DNA of 64,000 bases from Mogibacterium kristiansenii (lineage in GTDB: Bacteria; Bacillota; Clostridia; Peptostreptococcales; Anaerovoracaceae). Both the position numbers and the translations under genes were made by a program. This document shows, piece by piece, positions 8,901 through 17,844 of the stretch (position 1 is its first letter; every line of letters begins with the position of its first letter). The DNA is taken from positions 107,689 through 171,688 of the forward strand of contig NZ_VUNA01000003.1 in assembly GCF_009695905.1 (NCBI RefSeq), read 5' to 3'. The notes under the pieces were generated by a model that saw only the letters and a list, made by a program, of their open reading frames with translations, was not told the origin of the DNA and made no database searches.

Positions 8901-11900
8901 TGCAGGGCACTGTTGTCCGCTGCATTCTCGGTTACCACATAGTTGATGCTGTACTCTGCACCGTCATCCTTTGCGGTTTTCGCTGCGTAACCCTTCGCCA
9001 CCAGCTTCTCCAGATCGGAAACGGTGTAGGACAGGGGGGCGAAATGAATGGCTGCATCCTTGCCGCTTGTGGTGACTCCCGTGGTTACCGGTTTCTGATC
9101 TTCATGACCGGCATAGTATACGCTGAACTTGAACTCACCGGCCTTAATCGTCAGCTTGTTCTTCTTTTCGCTCAGAAGTGTCTTCGTTCCTTCCGGCGTG
9201 TACTCTCCGGCTGCCTCGTAAGTATTTCGGAATGCCGGTGTCTCTTCCTGAACCGCCGTCATGATGCCGTTTACCTTGGCAACCTTAACCTTGAATGTCT
9301 TTTCCTTGGTGTCGTAGGTCATTCCGGCTTTTCCGCCGTCCTTCTCCGTTACGGTAAAGGTGTACTCTCCCTCTTTGGAGAACTCGGCTCTGCCGAAGGA
9401 GAAGGTGGCTTTCTCGCCGTCCTTCATGCCGCTCAGGCTTGCGTTAGTGTCATCCAGAACGATATCCTTCTCGTCGATGGCCTTCTGAGTTGCCTCATCG
9501 CCTGCCTTCAGCGTGAACTCGAACTTCTCGTCCTTCTGCATGCTGCGTCCCACCAGTTCCTTCGTACCGGTAATAGCCGCATCGCCTTCCATGGACGCCG
9601 GTGCATACTCATTGGTAAATACGATGCTGTCTGCACTCTTTCCGCCGGCAGTGATGCTCTGTTCTGCTTTCAGTTCACCGCGTACATCCGCTACCTTGTA
9701 GGTCAGGGTGTATTCGGTGGAGTCGTAATTGTAGCTGGCCTCATTGCCAAGTTTCTCGGTTACCTTGTAGGTATAGGTTCCGGCCCGGGTAAAGGTAATC
9801 TTTCCGAAGTCCGTTTGTCCTTCCCCTGTAATCGTTTCCGTCTTCTCGCCGTCCACACTGCCCTTTGGCATCGGCGCATTGTCTTTGCCGGTGAGGGTGA
9901 AGCGGAAGGTGCTGTCCTTCGCCGGATTTCCTCCGGCAATCTTCTTTTCCACGCTCGGAGTCGCATCCGTCGGATCCACCGTGTAGGTGTTCTTAAACAG
10001 GATTGCTCCGGTTCCGCTGGTCCAGGTTACCTTCAATGTTCCGTCCAGATTATCCGTTACAACTGCACTGACTTTGTATGGAGTCGCGTCGTAAGTGATG
10101 TGGCTGTCCTTTCCGGCCACTTCTTCTACTGTGTAGTTGTAAGTTCCCACATTCTTGAAGGTCAGCTTCTTGAAGGTGATGTTTCCATCCTTATCGTTGA
10201 CAGCATTGTCAAGGGTCTTTCCCTCCTCGTTCTTCAGTACGAAGTGGAATTCGCCCTCTTCCATAGACCGTCCGGCAAGAGCCTTCTTGATCTGAACCTG
10301 TCCGGTGACAGAGGATTCCTGAGAGGTGGTGCTGTACGTATTGTTAAACGTAAACAGCGGTGCCGTCTTCGGATCGGTCTCTGCTGTGATGTGGCCCTTT
10401 CCGTCATCCTTTACCGTTACCTTTACGGTCTTTGTCTCGGTGTCGTTGGCAACACCCGGCCGGTTTCCGGATTCTTTTACCTTGTAGGTAAAGGTCTTCT
10501 CCGTCGCATCGCCCAGATCGTCCTTTCCATAGGTGACGGTTCCGAAGCTAATCCGGCCGTTGGCCTTGTTCTTCACTTCCGTCTGCTCCGGCATCGGTGC
10601 ATTTTCATCATCGGAAGTCACATGGAATGTGAACTCATCCGCATTCAGCTTACGGCCTTCCAGTACTTTCTGTCCCTCGAAGTTTACGGTTGCCTTATCC
10701 GACTTGTATATGTTCTCGAAATTCAGTTTCTTTCCGGTTCCGGATTCCACGGTCAGCTTTCCGGTTCCGTTATCCTTCACTACTACCCGGAAGGTCTGAG
10801 TCTGCGTATTCTGCTGCAGCGCACTGTTGCCCGTCTCCTTCTCGGTTACCGCGTAGTTAATGCTGTATTCGGCGCCGTTTGCCAGCACCTTCTTGTCCGC
10901 ATATCCCTTTGCCACCAGCTTCTCCAGGTCGGAGATGGTGTAGGACAGGGTTCCGAAGTGAATCGGTGCATCCTTGCCGCTTCCTGTGGTTCCGGTGGTC
11001 ACCGGTTCCCGATCCTCATGACCGGAATAGTATACGTTAAACTCAAACTGACCGTCTTTCACCGACAGCTTGTTTCCATTCTCGTTCAGCAGAGTCTTGG
11101 TTCCTGCCGGTGTGTATTCTCCGGCGGCTTCATAGACGTTCTTACAGCTTGGCGAATTCATCTGAACCGCTTTCAGGACGCCATCTTCCTTGGAAACCTT
11201 CACCTTCAGGACTTTTCCTTCGGTGTCGTATTTCATTCCCGGTTTTCCGCCATCCTTCTCCGTTACGATAAAGGTATATTCTCCTTCCTTGGAGAATTCC
11301 GCTCTGCCGAACATGAAGGTCGTAGTGGATCCGTCCGCCAAAGTGCTTACCCTTGCATTGGTGCTTCCCAGCACGATATCCTTCTCGTCGATAGCCTTCC
11401 GAGTGGCCGCATCGCCGGCCTTCAGCGTGAAGTTGAATTCTTCGTCCTTCAGCATATTCCGGCCAACCAGCGTCTTGCGTCCGGTGATGGCGGTATCAGC
11501 GTCCATCACTGCCGGGGTAAAGGTATTCGTTACGGTTGCGGACAATGTACTGTCTGCGTCAACCACTTCCAAATGGCCCTTATTGTCTGCCACCTTTACG
11601 GTAAGCGTGCGTTCCCGGTTATCGTAATTCCAACCGCCTGCAGTTGTGGTTGTCGTTTCCTTTACTTTGAACTTATATGTTCCGGCCTTGGTGATTTCCA
11701 CCGGCTGGAAGGATTTTGTTTCCGCACCGTCTGCCGGAATACTGTCGGAAGTCTTCACTTCCGTATTCGCCGGCATCTTCACCGCATCCCCGTAATTTTC
11801 CGCTGCAGTCAGTTTGAAGGTGAACGGTTCTGTGGATTTCTTTCCGATTACAACCTTTGTAACCTTCAGTGCGGCATCGCCTTTCAGTTCTAGCTTCTCC

Positions 11901-13171
11901 GGCTTGTATGTATTGGTGATTACCGTATTTCCATCCGCATCCGTACTCTCTGCGGAAGTGTAGAACGGTACCGTATCTTCTTTTATCGTGTATTTATATT
12001 CTTTATCGTTTGCATCGAACTTATCCAGATTGTCGAACGTCCATTTCCAGTCGTCCGCTTCGGTGACCGTCTTGGTCTTGATTTCCTCGCCGTTTCGGAG
12101 AAGGTGAATCGTAATAGATTCCGGGCGCATCCGGCTCCGGTCGTTGGAATCTGACCAAACCTTCTCTACCTGAACGCGGGTCACCGGCTTATGATATTCG
12201 TTATTGAATTCTGCCGAGCTGCCGCTTTTACCGCCGTTCAGATATTCTGCTTTCGCGCTCAGCTTGCTCTTATTTCGGTCATACGAAACGGTCACGTTTA
12301 CCGTATGCGATGCAGAATCGTTGGTTACGTTGGCCACGCTTCCGCTCTCGGTAATCGTGTATCTAAAGGTTTTCGAGTTCGATCCCTTCAAATCCGCACG
12401 GGTAAAATGAATTTCGCCAAAGGTGAAGTATTCCACCGCGCCGTCTTCCGATTGAATGCGGGCGGTTGTCTTTTCCGGCATCGGTGCGTCGTCCGTATCC
12501 GCCTGAATGGCAAAATTCCAGGAATCTCCCTTCTTGAAATTCCGCCCCTTCAGATTCTTAATACCATCAATTTCCACCGTACCGCGGTCCGTTTCCGGCT
12601 TATCTACGACCTGTCCGGTCTTCACGTAGTACACAACACCGTCCACGTTAACATAGGAGCTTTCCGCCTTGGATACGTACCACAGGACGTCGATTTCTCC
12701 TTTCGCATACAGCGTTGCATATTTGGCTCCCAGTGCCTTCTCAATGGATGCCTGAATAACATCTCTGGAAGGTTCCTGAAGGATGTTGTCGTATACGGTC
12801 TTGAAATACTTGTGCAGTGCTTCCGTATTGGCTTCTGTACCGAAAGAATCGTACAGATTCACGTTACCGCCGGTAATTACCTTTTCTGCACCGGGCACGT
12901 TTGCGACTTTGGTCAGCACCTTTCCGTCCACAGAAGTGTAATCACTTCCGCTGTTTCCGTACACATAATCCGGCGCAGTAGTACCTACCGGGAAGTAGTG
13001 CTTTGGACTGTACTGCGTTGTACCATCCTCCTTCTGCGTACTGCTGTCATACCGAATAAAAAAATGTGCATCATAACCATCGTCCGCAGATGACGAAAAT
13101 GGTGCAAAACAAAACACAGCAAATAAAACCAGCAACCATAAGGTCGCCCTCCTAAGAATTTTGTTCCCCAT
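5975..13171 (-). CDS. Giant cell-wall surface protein with tandem isopeptide (FctA/Spy0128-like) domains
   Basis: 2398 residues. A signal peptide (residues 1-29, cleavage near SSSA-DD) is followed by a unique N-terminal region, one FctA-like domain (about 195-330), one CNA-B-like domain (about 333-430), another FctA-like domain, and then a super-repeat of five FctA-like domains (A-E) present as ABCDE-ABCDE-ABCD. Each domain shows a Lys near its first strand, a central VTE/VEE/VKE Glu and a closing F-N-T/E-Y Asn, the pattern of autocatalytic Lys-Asn isopeptide bonds. The C-terminus carries a sorting signal: GPFTGDD, then a hydrophobic helix and RKKRKL. The motif is X-P-X-T-G, not LPXTG. No sortase is encoded in the window. 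The ATG at 13171 follows GAGGTG. Probable host- or biofilm-adhesion fibre; the ligand is unknown. Confidence 0.93.
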   Translation of the reverse strand: MGNKILRRATLWLLVLFAVFCFAPFSSSADDGYDAHFFIRYDSSTQKEDGTTQYSPKHYFPVGTTAPDYVYGNSGSDYTSVDGKVLTKVANVPGAEKVITGGNVNLYDSFGTEANTEALHKYFKTVYDNILQEPSRDVIQASIEKALGAKYATLYAKGEIDVLWYVSKAESSYVNVDGVVYYVKTGQVVDKPETDRGTVEIDGIKNLKGRNFKKGDSWNFAIQADTDDAPMPEKTTARIQSEDGAVEYFTFGEIHFTRADLKGSNSKTFRYTITESGSVANVTNDSASHTVNVTVSYDRNKSKLSAKAEYLNGGKSGSSAEFNNEYHKPVTRVQVEKVWSDSNDRSRMRPESITIHLLRNGEEIKTKTVTEADDWKWTFDNLDKFDANDKEYKYTIKEDTVPFYTSAESTDADGNTVITNTYKPEKLELKGDAALKVTKVVIGKKSTEPFTFKLTAAENYGDAVKMPANTEVKTSDSIPADGAETKSFQPVEITKAGTYKFKVKETTTTTAGGWNYDNRERTLTVKVADNKGHLEVVDADSTLSATVTNTFTPAVMDADTAITGRKTLVGRNMLKDEEFNFTLKAGDAATRKAIDEKDIVLGSTNARVSTLADGSTTTFMFGRAEFSKEGEYTFIVTEKDGGKPGMKYDTEGKVLKVKVSKEDGVLKAVQMNSPSCKNVYEAAGEYTPAGTKTLLNENGNKLSVKDGQFEFNVYYSGHEDREPVTTGTTGSGKDAPIHFGTLSYTISDLEKLVAKGYADKKVLANGAEYSINYAVTEKETGNSALQQNTQTQTFRVVVKDNGTGKLTVESGTGKKLNFENIYKSDKATVNFEGQKVLEGRKLNADEFTFHVTSDDENAPMPEQTEVKNKANGRISFGTVTYGKDDLGDATEKTFTYKVKESGNRPGVANDTETKTVKVTVKDDGKGHITAETDPKTAPLFTFNNTYSTTSQESSVTGQVQIKKALAGRSMEEGEFHFVLKNEEGKTLDNAVNDKDGNITFKKLTFKNVGTYNYTVEEVAGKDSHITYDATPYKVSAVVTDNLDGTLKVTWTSGTGAILFKNTYTVDPTDATPSVEKKIAGGNPAKDSTFRFTLTGKDNAPMPKGSVDGEKTETITGEGQTDFGKITFTRAGTYTYKVTEKLGNEASYNYDSTEYTLTYKVADVRGELKAEQSITAGGKSADSIVFTNEYAPASMEGDAAITGTKELVGRSMQKDEKFEFTLKAGDEATQKAIDEKDIVLDDTNASLSGMKDGEKATFSFGRAEFSKEGEYTFTVTEKDGGKAGMTYDTKEKTFKVKVAKVNGIMTAVQEETPAFRNTYEAAGEYTPEGTKTLLSEKKNKLTIKAGEFKFSVYYAGHEDQKPVTTGVTTSGKDAAIHFAPLSYTVSDLEKLVAKGYAAKTAKDDGAEYSINYVVTENAADNSALQQNTQSTPFRVVVKDNGGGKLSVESGTGKKLDFENEYKSEKAAVSFEGLKVLEGRKLNADEFTFHVTSDDENAPMPEQTEVKNKANGRISFGTVTYGKDDLGDETEKTFTYKVKESGNRPGVANDTETKTVKVTVKDDGKGHITAETDPKTAPLFAFNNTYSTKPMDSAVTGQVQIKKALAGRSMEEGEFHFVLKNEEGKTLDNAVNDKDGNITFKKLTFKNVGTYNYTVEEVAGNDRHITYDATPYKVSAVVTDNLDGTLKVTWKSGTGAILFKNTYTVDPTDATPSVEKKIAGGNPAKDSTFRFTLTGKDNAPMPEGSKDGKKSTSVTGEGKADFGKITFDKAGTYTYKVAEENGNESSYNYDSNEYTLIYKVKDVKGELKAEQSITAGDKSADEMVFTNEYAPASMEGDAAITGTKELVGRSMQKDEKFEFTLKAGDEATQKAIDEKDIVLDDTNASLSGMRDGQKSTFSFGRAEFSKEGEYTFTVTEKDGGKAGMTYDTKEKTFKVNVAKVNGIMTAVQEETPTFKNVYEASGEFTPAGTKTLLSENGNKLSVKDNQFKFSVYYTGHTDGEAVTTGTTGNGKDAEIGFGKLSYTISDLEKLVAKGYADKAELDNGARYYIDYVVIENASENNALQANTQAPTFRVEVTDNGDGTLRAESEEGSKLAFENLYKSDKATVHLNGQKVLEGRPLKADEFTFNVTSDEENAPMPEKTEVKNEEGGNIDFGTITYGKDDLGDATEKTFTYQVKESGEQPGVANDTGTKTVKVTVKDDGKGHITAETEPKEAPLFAFNNTYSTTSKESSVTDTVKIRKTLTGRKLKNKEFTFVLKDKDGKNVAEAKNNADGSIAFKSLTFDEVGTYNYTVKEVKGNAKRVSYDANAYQVTATVTDNLDGTLSVKWSTGTKKEIHFYNRYKKKTVTPNPSGKHGGKADNNNIGPFTGDDSNADLYLGLMGASAAILAALAGSRKKRKL
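6150..11506 (-). repeat. Intragenic 1914-bp (638-codon) super-repeat of the adhesin
   Basis: Equivalent codons (the Met of the MDADTAITG/MEGDAAITG block) lie at 11506, 9592 and 7678, that is exactly 1914 bp apart twice. Units one and two are complete; unit three lacks the fifth (E) domain and runs into the C-terminal anchor region. Units two and three are near-identical over long stretches, the older first unit less so. Confidence 0.9.
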
Positions 13172-13362
13172 TGTTACACCTCAAAGAAAAAATACGTAAA
13201 AAAATAAACATAAAGAAAAAATACATTGAAAAAAACAATACTACCGAGAGTAACTATTCTTTTTCTCCACAGTATAGTTTATTCTTTACCATTTGTGTTG
13301 TAAATAGTTCTTCTAGTTTAATTCTTGTATTATTTTGTACAGTATAATAAGTGTAATTCCAA
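13172..13362. other. AT-rich untranslated leader of the adhesin
   Basis: Between the buk terminator and the adhesin start I see only A/T-rich sequence with two AAGAAAAAATAC blocks and a Shine-Dalgarno (GAGGTG) just before ATG. No convincing -35/-10 pair at normal spacing was found. Confidence 0.4.
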
Positions 13363-13414
13363 GGAAAAAAAGCATCCACCCATAGAAACTGCATGCTTCT
13401 TCGGGTGAATGCTT
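13363..13414 (-). terminator. Intrinsic terminator of the had-etf-buk operon
   Basis: Minus-strand stem AAGCATTCACCC / GGGTGGATGCTT (arms 13403-13414 and 13370-13381) followed by a run of seven T. Confidence 0.75.
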
Positions 13415-13440
13415 TATCGCTATTGTTGATATTTTCTTCT

Positions 13441-14580
13441 TTATAGGCCGTAACGGGCTGCGTGAAATCCCTTGAACACCGGATCTCCGGTATACTCCAG
13501 CACTTCCGCTTCCCCGGTAAGCGCCTGCCATGCGCCTCTCGCCAGCGCCGCCAACTCGTATTCTCCCGGGAGAACCCACACCGGCGCAATCCATTCCACG
13601 TACGGACGGATTTGATCGATCACATAGGTTGAATGCGCCACGCCACCGGTGATAATAATCGCTTCCACTTTTCCTTGCAAGGCGGCTGCACAGGATCCGA
13701 TGGCCTTTCCGAATTGGTACGCCATGGCATCGGTGCACAGCTTTGCATACTCATCTCCGTGCCGGATACGACACACAATTTCACGCATATCGTCCGTTCC
13801 AAGGTGACTGTACAGACCTCCTTTTCGAGTAAGCAGTTCCTCCATCTGTTTGTAGGTGTACTTTCCGCTATACGCCATCTTGATGATTTTCACCGTTGGA
13901 AAAGAACCCACTCTGGTCGGCGTCATCGGACCGTCTCCCGCCAGATTATCGTTGCTGTCAATCATCTTTCCTTTTCGATGGGCGGTAAAAGAAACCCCGC
14001 CACCGATATGAGCGACCACAAAATTGTGATCTTCGTATCGAATGCCTTTCTCCAGACAGTATCGATGTGCCGCCTCTTTCTGATTCAGACAGTGCACATG
14101 GCTGTCCCGATACATTCCTTTAATTCCGCTGATGCGAGCCAAATCCTGAAACTCATCCACATCCGGTGGATTGAATACCAGTGCTCTCCCGCCGTATCTG
14201 GATTCCAGGTAACGGGCAATCTGACAGGCCAGCATCGCCGGGTGGGAGACACCGGTTCGTGCGGTCTGACAGTCGTAGATCAGCTGATCATTTACCGAAT
14301 ACACGCCGGAAACACAGGATGCCATCCCGCCACCCCGGGCCACAAAGGAGTCCACATCATCCAAATTCACCTGATTCACCCGGCAGGCATTTTCTACCAG
14401 CTTTGCCCGGTACATCAATTGAGACTGGACGCAGTCGAACTGCTCCAGTTCTTCCTTGGTATGATAGATGTTCTCTATAAATACCTTCTGATCGTTCCGG
14501 TATACCCCGATTTTTGTAGAGGTGGATCCCGGGTTGATCGTTACAATCGTAAAGATCTTTTTGCCGTCTACGATTTGCAT
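13441..14580 (-). CDS. buk: Butyrate/branched-chain fatty acid kinase
   Basis: 379 residues, acetate/butyrate kinase fold. The N-terminal phosphate motif TINPGSTSTKIGVY and the ASKHA-type motifs (VVAHIGGGVSFTAHRKGKM, DGPMTPTRVGSFP, IIITGGVAHS) are intact, so the enzyme should interconvert an acyl phosphate plus ADP with the free acid plus ATP. The start at 14580 is chosen from AAAGGAG eight bases upstream. Last gene of the dehydratase operon. In the known leucine pathway the product CoA is recycled by HadA, so a kinase here suggests an extra ATP-yielding exit from an acyl-CoA; the needed phosphotransacylase is not in the window. The acyl chain preferred cannot be read from sequence. Confidence 0.9.
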   Translation of the reverse strand: MQIVDGKKIFTIVTINPGSTSTKIGVYRNDQKVFIENIYHTKEELEQFDCVQSQLMYRAKLVENACRVNQVNLDDVDSFVARGGGMASCVSGVYSVNDQLIYDCQTARTGVSHPAMLACQIARYLESRYGGRALVFNPPDVDEFQDLARISGIKGMYRDSHVHCLNQKEAAHRYCLEKGIRYEDHNFVVAHIGGGVSFTAHRKGKMIDSNDNLAGDGPMTPTRVGSFPTVKIIKMAYSGKYTYKQMEELLTRKGGLYSHLGTDDMREIVCRIRHGDEYAKLCTDAMAYQFGKAIGSCAAALQGKVEAIIITGGVAHSTYVIDQIRPYVEWIAPVWVLPGEYELAALARGAWQALTGEAEVLEYTGDPVFKGFHAARYGL

Positions 14581-14625
14581 ATCTCGGTCTCCTTTGCGTT
14601 TCATTCGGTGTCCTTCTGCTCAAGC

Positions 14626-14656
14626 GATTGCCTGCAGCCATCGGCCGCAGGCAATC
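14626..14656. promoter_or_regulatory. Intercistronic hairpin between etfA and buk
   Basis: Inverted repeat GATTGCCTGC-GCC / GGC-GCAGGCAATC with a tiny loop and no U-tract on either strand. More likely an mRNA processing or stability element than a terminator. Confidence 0.5.
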
Positions 14657-14679
14657 CAAGCAGGTAGTTATTATGCAGG

Positions 14680-15795
14680 CTAGGCTTGCGCTTTCGCCTC
14701 TTTGATGGAGTCAATCAGCAGCGGAACAACCTTGAACAGGTCGCCAACGATGCCGTAATCTGCCACTTCGAAAATCGGTGCATTGTCTGCCTTGTTGATA
14801 GCGATGATGCATTCCGAATCCTGCATTCCGGCTTTGTGCTGAATCGCACCGGAAATTCCCAGTGCTACGTATACCTTCGGATGTACGGTCTTTCCGGTCT
14901 GACCAACCTGATGATCCGCACCGATCCAGCCGGCATCTACCACCGCACGGGATGCGCCAACGACGCCGCCCAGCAGGTCTGCCAGTTCTTCTGCCAGCTT
15001 AATTCCGCCGTCTACATCCTTCGCGATACCACGGCCAACGGATACGATGAAGTCCGCGCCAATCAGGTCTACCATCTTCTTAGCAGCCTTCACGATATCT
15101 ACTACTTCGGTCTCGATATCCGATGCTTCCAGCTTGAATTCCGGATAAACGAGTTCAACCGCATTTGCTTTTGCTTCGTCGAACGGTCTCTTCTTCATAA
15201 CGCCCGGACGAACCGTTGCCATTGCCGGACGGAATCTCGGGCACACGATGGTTGCCATCAAATGTCCGCCGAATGCCGGACGGGTCATCTTCATATTGGT
15301 ATTTACATCGAAGAGCTTGCTTTCGAATTTGGTGTTCTCCACATCCAGAGAAGAACCGGTCTTCAGGAAGTCGATGTATCCGCCCAAATCTACATCCAGG
15401 TGGGTGCAGTCTGCGCACAGACCGGTGTGAAGTCTTGCGGCACATCTCGGTGCCAGGTCTCTTCCGATGTTGGAAGCGCCGAACAGCATGATTTCCGGCT
15501 TGTATTCTTCTACCATGTCACAGATGACTTTGGTGTATCCATCTGTAGTGTAGTTCTTCAGAAGCGGGCTGTCGCATACGATGACCTGATCGGCACCGTA
15601 ACCGCCCAATTCCTTTGCAATTCCTTCTACGTTTTCTCCCAGGAGGATACCGCACAGGTTTACTCCCAGTTCGTCTGCCAACTTCCGGCCTTCGGAAATC
15701 AGCTCAAAAGTTGTCGGCATCATTACGCCCTGACGCTGCTCACAGAAAACCCATACATTCTTGAAAGCAGCAATATCTGCACTATCGTAAGCCAT
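14680..15795 (-). CDS. etfA: Electron transfer flavoprotein alpha subunit
   Basis: 371 residues. The C-terminal FAD domain is complete, with GASRAVVDAGWI, HQVGQTGKTVHPKVYVALG, SGAIQHKAGMQ and INKADNAPIFEVADYGIVGD. The N-terminal alpha/beta domain pairs with EtfB. It follows etfB with 16 bp between them and precedes buk. It hands electrons to or takes them from the adjacent acyl-CoA dehydrogenase; the extended N-terminus (about 40 residues more than aerobic EtfA) is common in anaerobes. Whether the pair is electron-bifurcating is not something I can settle by eye. Confidence 0.96.
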   Translation of the reverse strand: MAYDSADIAAFKNVWVFCEQRQGVMMPTTFELISEGRKLADELGVNLCGILLGENVEGIAKELGGYGADQVIVCDSPLLKNYTTDGYTKVICDMVEEYKPEIMLFGASNIGRDLAPRCAARLHTGLCADCTHLDVDLGGYIDFLKTGSSLDVENTKFESKLFDVNTNMKMTRPAFGGHLMATIVCPRFRPAMATVRPGVMKKRPFDEAKANAVELVYPEFKLEASDIETEVVDIVKAAKKMVDLIGADFIVSVGRGIAKDVDGGIKLAEELADLLGGVVGASRAVVDAGWIGADHQVGQTGKTVHPKVYVALGISGAIQHKAGMQDSECIIAINKADNAPIFEVADYGIVGDLFKVVPLLIDSIKEAKAQA

Positions 15796-15811
15796 AAATA
15801 TTTCTCCTTTC

Positions 15812-16612
15812 TTAGATGATGTGCTTGCCGGTGAGGATACCTGCCAGCTCGTCTGTTGTTTCTTTTCCGCAGCCGTCCAAAATCATTCCGGCGCCCTTCC
15901 TCGGTGGAGTGAAGGACTTGAAGATGTTGGTCGGGGATCCCTTCAGACCGATGGTGGTTTTGTCGATCAGCGGGTGATCCTTCAACGCTTCGTAATCCAT
16001 TACCTTAACCGGCATGTCGAAGCACTTTTCGGTTCCTGCTACGGACATGTATCTCGGCTCGTTCAGCTCCTTGATGCAGGTAATCATGCATGGTGTGTGT
16101 GTTTTTACTACCATGTAGCCGTCTTCCAGCATTCTCTGAACGGTCAGTGTATTTCCGTCTTTCTCAATCTTTCCGGCATATGTAATCTGCGGGAGATGGA
16201 GTTTTTCCGCAATCTGCGGTCCAACCTGTGCCGTATCTCCATCGATTGCCTGACGTCCGGCGATGATGATGTCTTCGTCGCCCAGTCCGTAGGTGTCGAT
16301 TGCCGCTGCAATGATCTGAGATGTAGCATACGTATCGGAGCCGCCGAATTCTCTTGCGGAAATCAGCACGGTTTCGTCCACGCCCATTGCCATCAGCTCT
16401 CTCAGCATGCCTTCTGCCGGAGGCGGTCCCATGGTGAATGCAACTACCTCACAGCCATATTCGTCTTTCAGCGCCAGAGCCGCTTCCACCGCATTCAGGT
16501 CATCCGGGTTGATGATTGTCTGCATGGATGCACGGTTCAGCGTACCGTCATCGTTCACTGCTACCTTGCCGGAGGTATCAGGAACCTGCTTTACAGTTAC
16601 CAAAATTTTCAT
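15812..16612 (-). CDS. etfB: Electron transfer flavoprotein beta subunit
   Basis: 266 residues. The family signature is visible from the start (MKILVTVKQVPDTSGKV, NPDDLNAVEAALALK) through AGRQAIDGDTAQVGPQIAEKL. EtfB binds a nucleotide (AMP, or a second FAD in bifurcating types). In anaerobic amino acid fermenters it forms a complex with EtfA and the dehydrogenase. It sits between acdB (15 bp) and etfA (16 bp), indicating one transcript and stoichiometric production. Confidence 0.96.
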   Translation of the reverse strand: MKILVTVKQVPDTSGKVAVNDDGTLNRASMQTIINPDDLNAVEAALALKDEYGCEVVAFTMGPPPAEGMLRELMAMGVDETVLISAREFGGSDTYATSQIIAAAIDTYGLGDEDIIIAGRQAIDGDTAQVGPQIAEKLHLPQITYAGKIEKDGNTLTVQRMLEDGYMVVKTHTPCMITCIKELNEPRYMSVAGTEKCFDMPVKVMDYEALKDHPLIDKTTIGLKGSPTNIFKSFTPPRKGAGMILDGCGKETTDELAGILTGKHII

Positions 16613-16627
16613 ATTTCCGTTACCTCC

Positions 16628-17773
16628 TTACTTTCTGAGCAGGCTGTTGGCGATAACCACCTGCTGGATTTCACTGGTTCCTTCGAAGATGCTCAGGATA
16701 CGAGCGTCACGGTACATTCTTTCCACTCTGTACTCTTCGATGTATCCGTATCCGCCGTGAATCTGAACGGCTTCGTATGCGCATCTGTTTGCCATCTCTG
16801 CGGCAAAGAACTTCGCTTCGGAGCACGCCTTGCTGGCATCCGGATGGTTGGCATCCTTCAGAACCGCTGCGTGATAGGTCAGCTGACGAGCTGCTTCCAG
16901 TTCGGTCTGCATCTTAGCAATCTTGAAGCTAATAGCCTGGAAATCTGCCAGTCTGTGTCCGAACTGCTTTCTCTCCATGGAATACTTCACGGCTTCGTCC
17001 AGGCAGCCCTGTGCCAGACCGATTGCCATTGCGGCTACGCCCAGACGTCCGCCGTCCAGAGTCTTCATCGCATACTGGAATCCCTTGTTCAGAGGTCCTA
17101 CCAGGTTTTCCTTCGGAACGCGAACATCTTCGAATACAACGTCGCAAGTCGGATAACCCTTGATCCCCATCTTCTTCTCCGGAGCGCCCAGGGAAACGCC
17201 GTCGGCGTGCATGTCCACGATGAACATGGAGATTCCTCTGGAACCCTTCAGGCTAAGATCGGTCTTTGCGAAAATAATAATCCAGTCTGCCATCGGTGCG
17301 CCGGAGATAAAGCACTTACGGCCGTTGATGATATAATCGTCACCATCCGGAATTGCGGTGGTGGTGGTACCACCGGCATCGGAGCCGGCACCCGGCTCGG
17401 TCAATCCGAATACCATGATTTTCTCACCGCTTGCAACCAGCGGCAGGTATTTTTCCTTCTGCTCTTTGCTTCCTGCCAGCATCAGCGGGCCGCCGCCCAG
17501 AGAGTTGGATGTGTTTGCATAGATTGCCAGTACCAGGTCCTGACGAGCAAATTCTTCGTCCATCAGTACATAGGACAGGCTATCACCGCCGGCTCCGCCG
17601 TATTCTGCCGGAATCTTTGTTCCCATGAAGCCGTAACGAGCCATTTTTTTATGCATCTCCCAGTTGAATTCCCCGGTGAGATCCAGTTCGTCCTGCAGTT
17701 CTTTGGTGAATTCCGTCTCTGCAAACTGACGGAACAGCTTCTGCTGCAGGGCATGCTTTTTGTCAAGAATCAT
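16628..17773 (-). CDS. acdB: Acyl-CoA dehydrogenase (enoyl-CoA reductase of the Stickland branch)
   Basis: 381 residues. FAD/acyl-CoA signatures are present: FGLTEPGAGSDAGG, the helical core with KQFGHRLADFQAI, and the C-terminal block VQIHGGYGYIEEYRVERMYRDA. The catalytic base position is in the GGYGYIEEY region. Given the operon it would reduce the 2-enoyl-CoA made by HadBC with electrons from EtfAB, as AcdB does in Clostridioides difficile. Upstream is the hydroxyacid dehydrogenase gene, 71 bp away with a hairpin in the gap. Substrate chain (isocaproyl versus aryl-propionyl) unresolved. Confidence 0.92.
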   Translation of the reverse strand: MILDKKHALQQKLFRQFAETEFTKELQDELDLTGEFNWEMHKKMARYGFMGTKIPAEYGGAGGDSLSYVLMDEEFARQDLVLAIYANTSNSLGGGPLMLAGSKEQKEKYLPLVASGEKIMVFGLTEPGAGSDAGGTTTTAIPDGDDYIINGRKCFISGAPMADWIIIFAKTDLSLKGSRGISMFIVDMHADGVSLGAPEKKMGIKGYPTCDVVFEDVRVPKENLVGPLNKGFQYAMKTLDGGRLGVAAMAIGLAQGCLDEAVKYSMERKQFGHRLADFQAISFKIAKMQTELEAARQLTYHAAVLKDANHPDASKACSEAKFFAAEMANRCAYEAVQIHGGYGYIEEYRVERMYRDARILSIFEGTSEIQQVVIANSLLRK

Positions 17774-17803
17774 GTTTTCCTCCTTGATTTTTGCTTTGAA
17801 AAT

Positions 17804-17830
17804 GCCGGGAGAGTAAGTCCCCCTCCCGGC
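17804..17830. promoter_or_regulatory. Intercistronic hairpin between ldhA and acdB
   Basis: Inverted repeat GCCGGGAG / CTCCCGGC with an eleven-base loop and no U-tract; a possible processing or stabilising stem inside the operon. Confidence 0.45.
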
Positions 17831-17844
17831 CTTACCGATTCATT

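Noticed and set aside
5927..11893. Two very long open frames on the plus strand opposite the adhesin (about 970 and 950 codons)
   Set aside because: They are mirror frames of the adhesin repeats. They show Arg/Cys/Leu-rich, low-complexity translation, no domain and no ribosome site; the minus-strand frame has a signal peptide, domains and an anchor.
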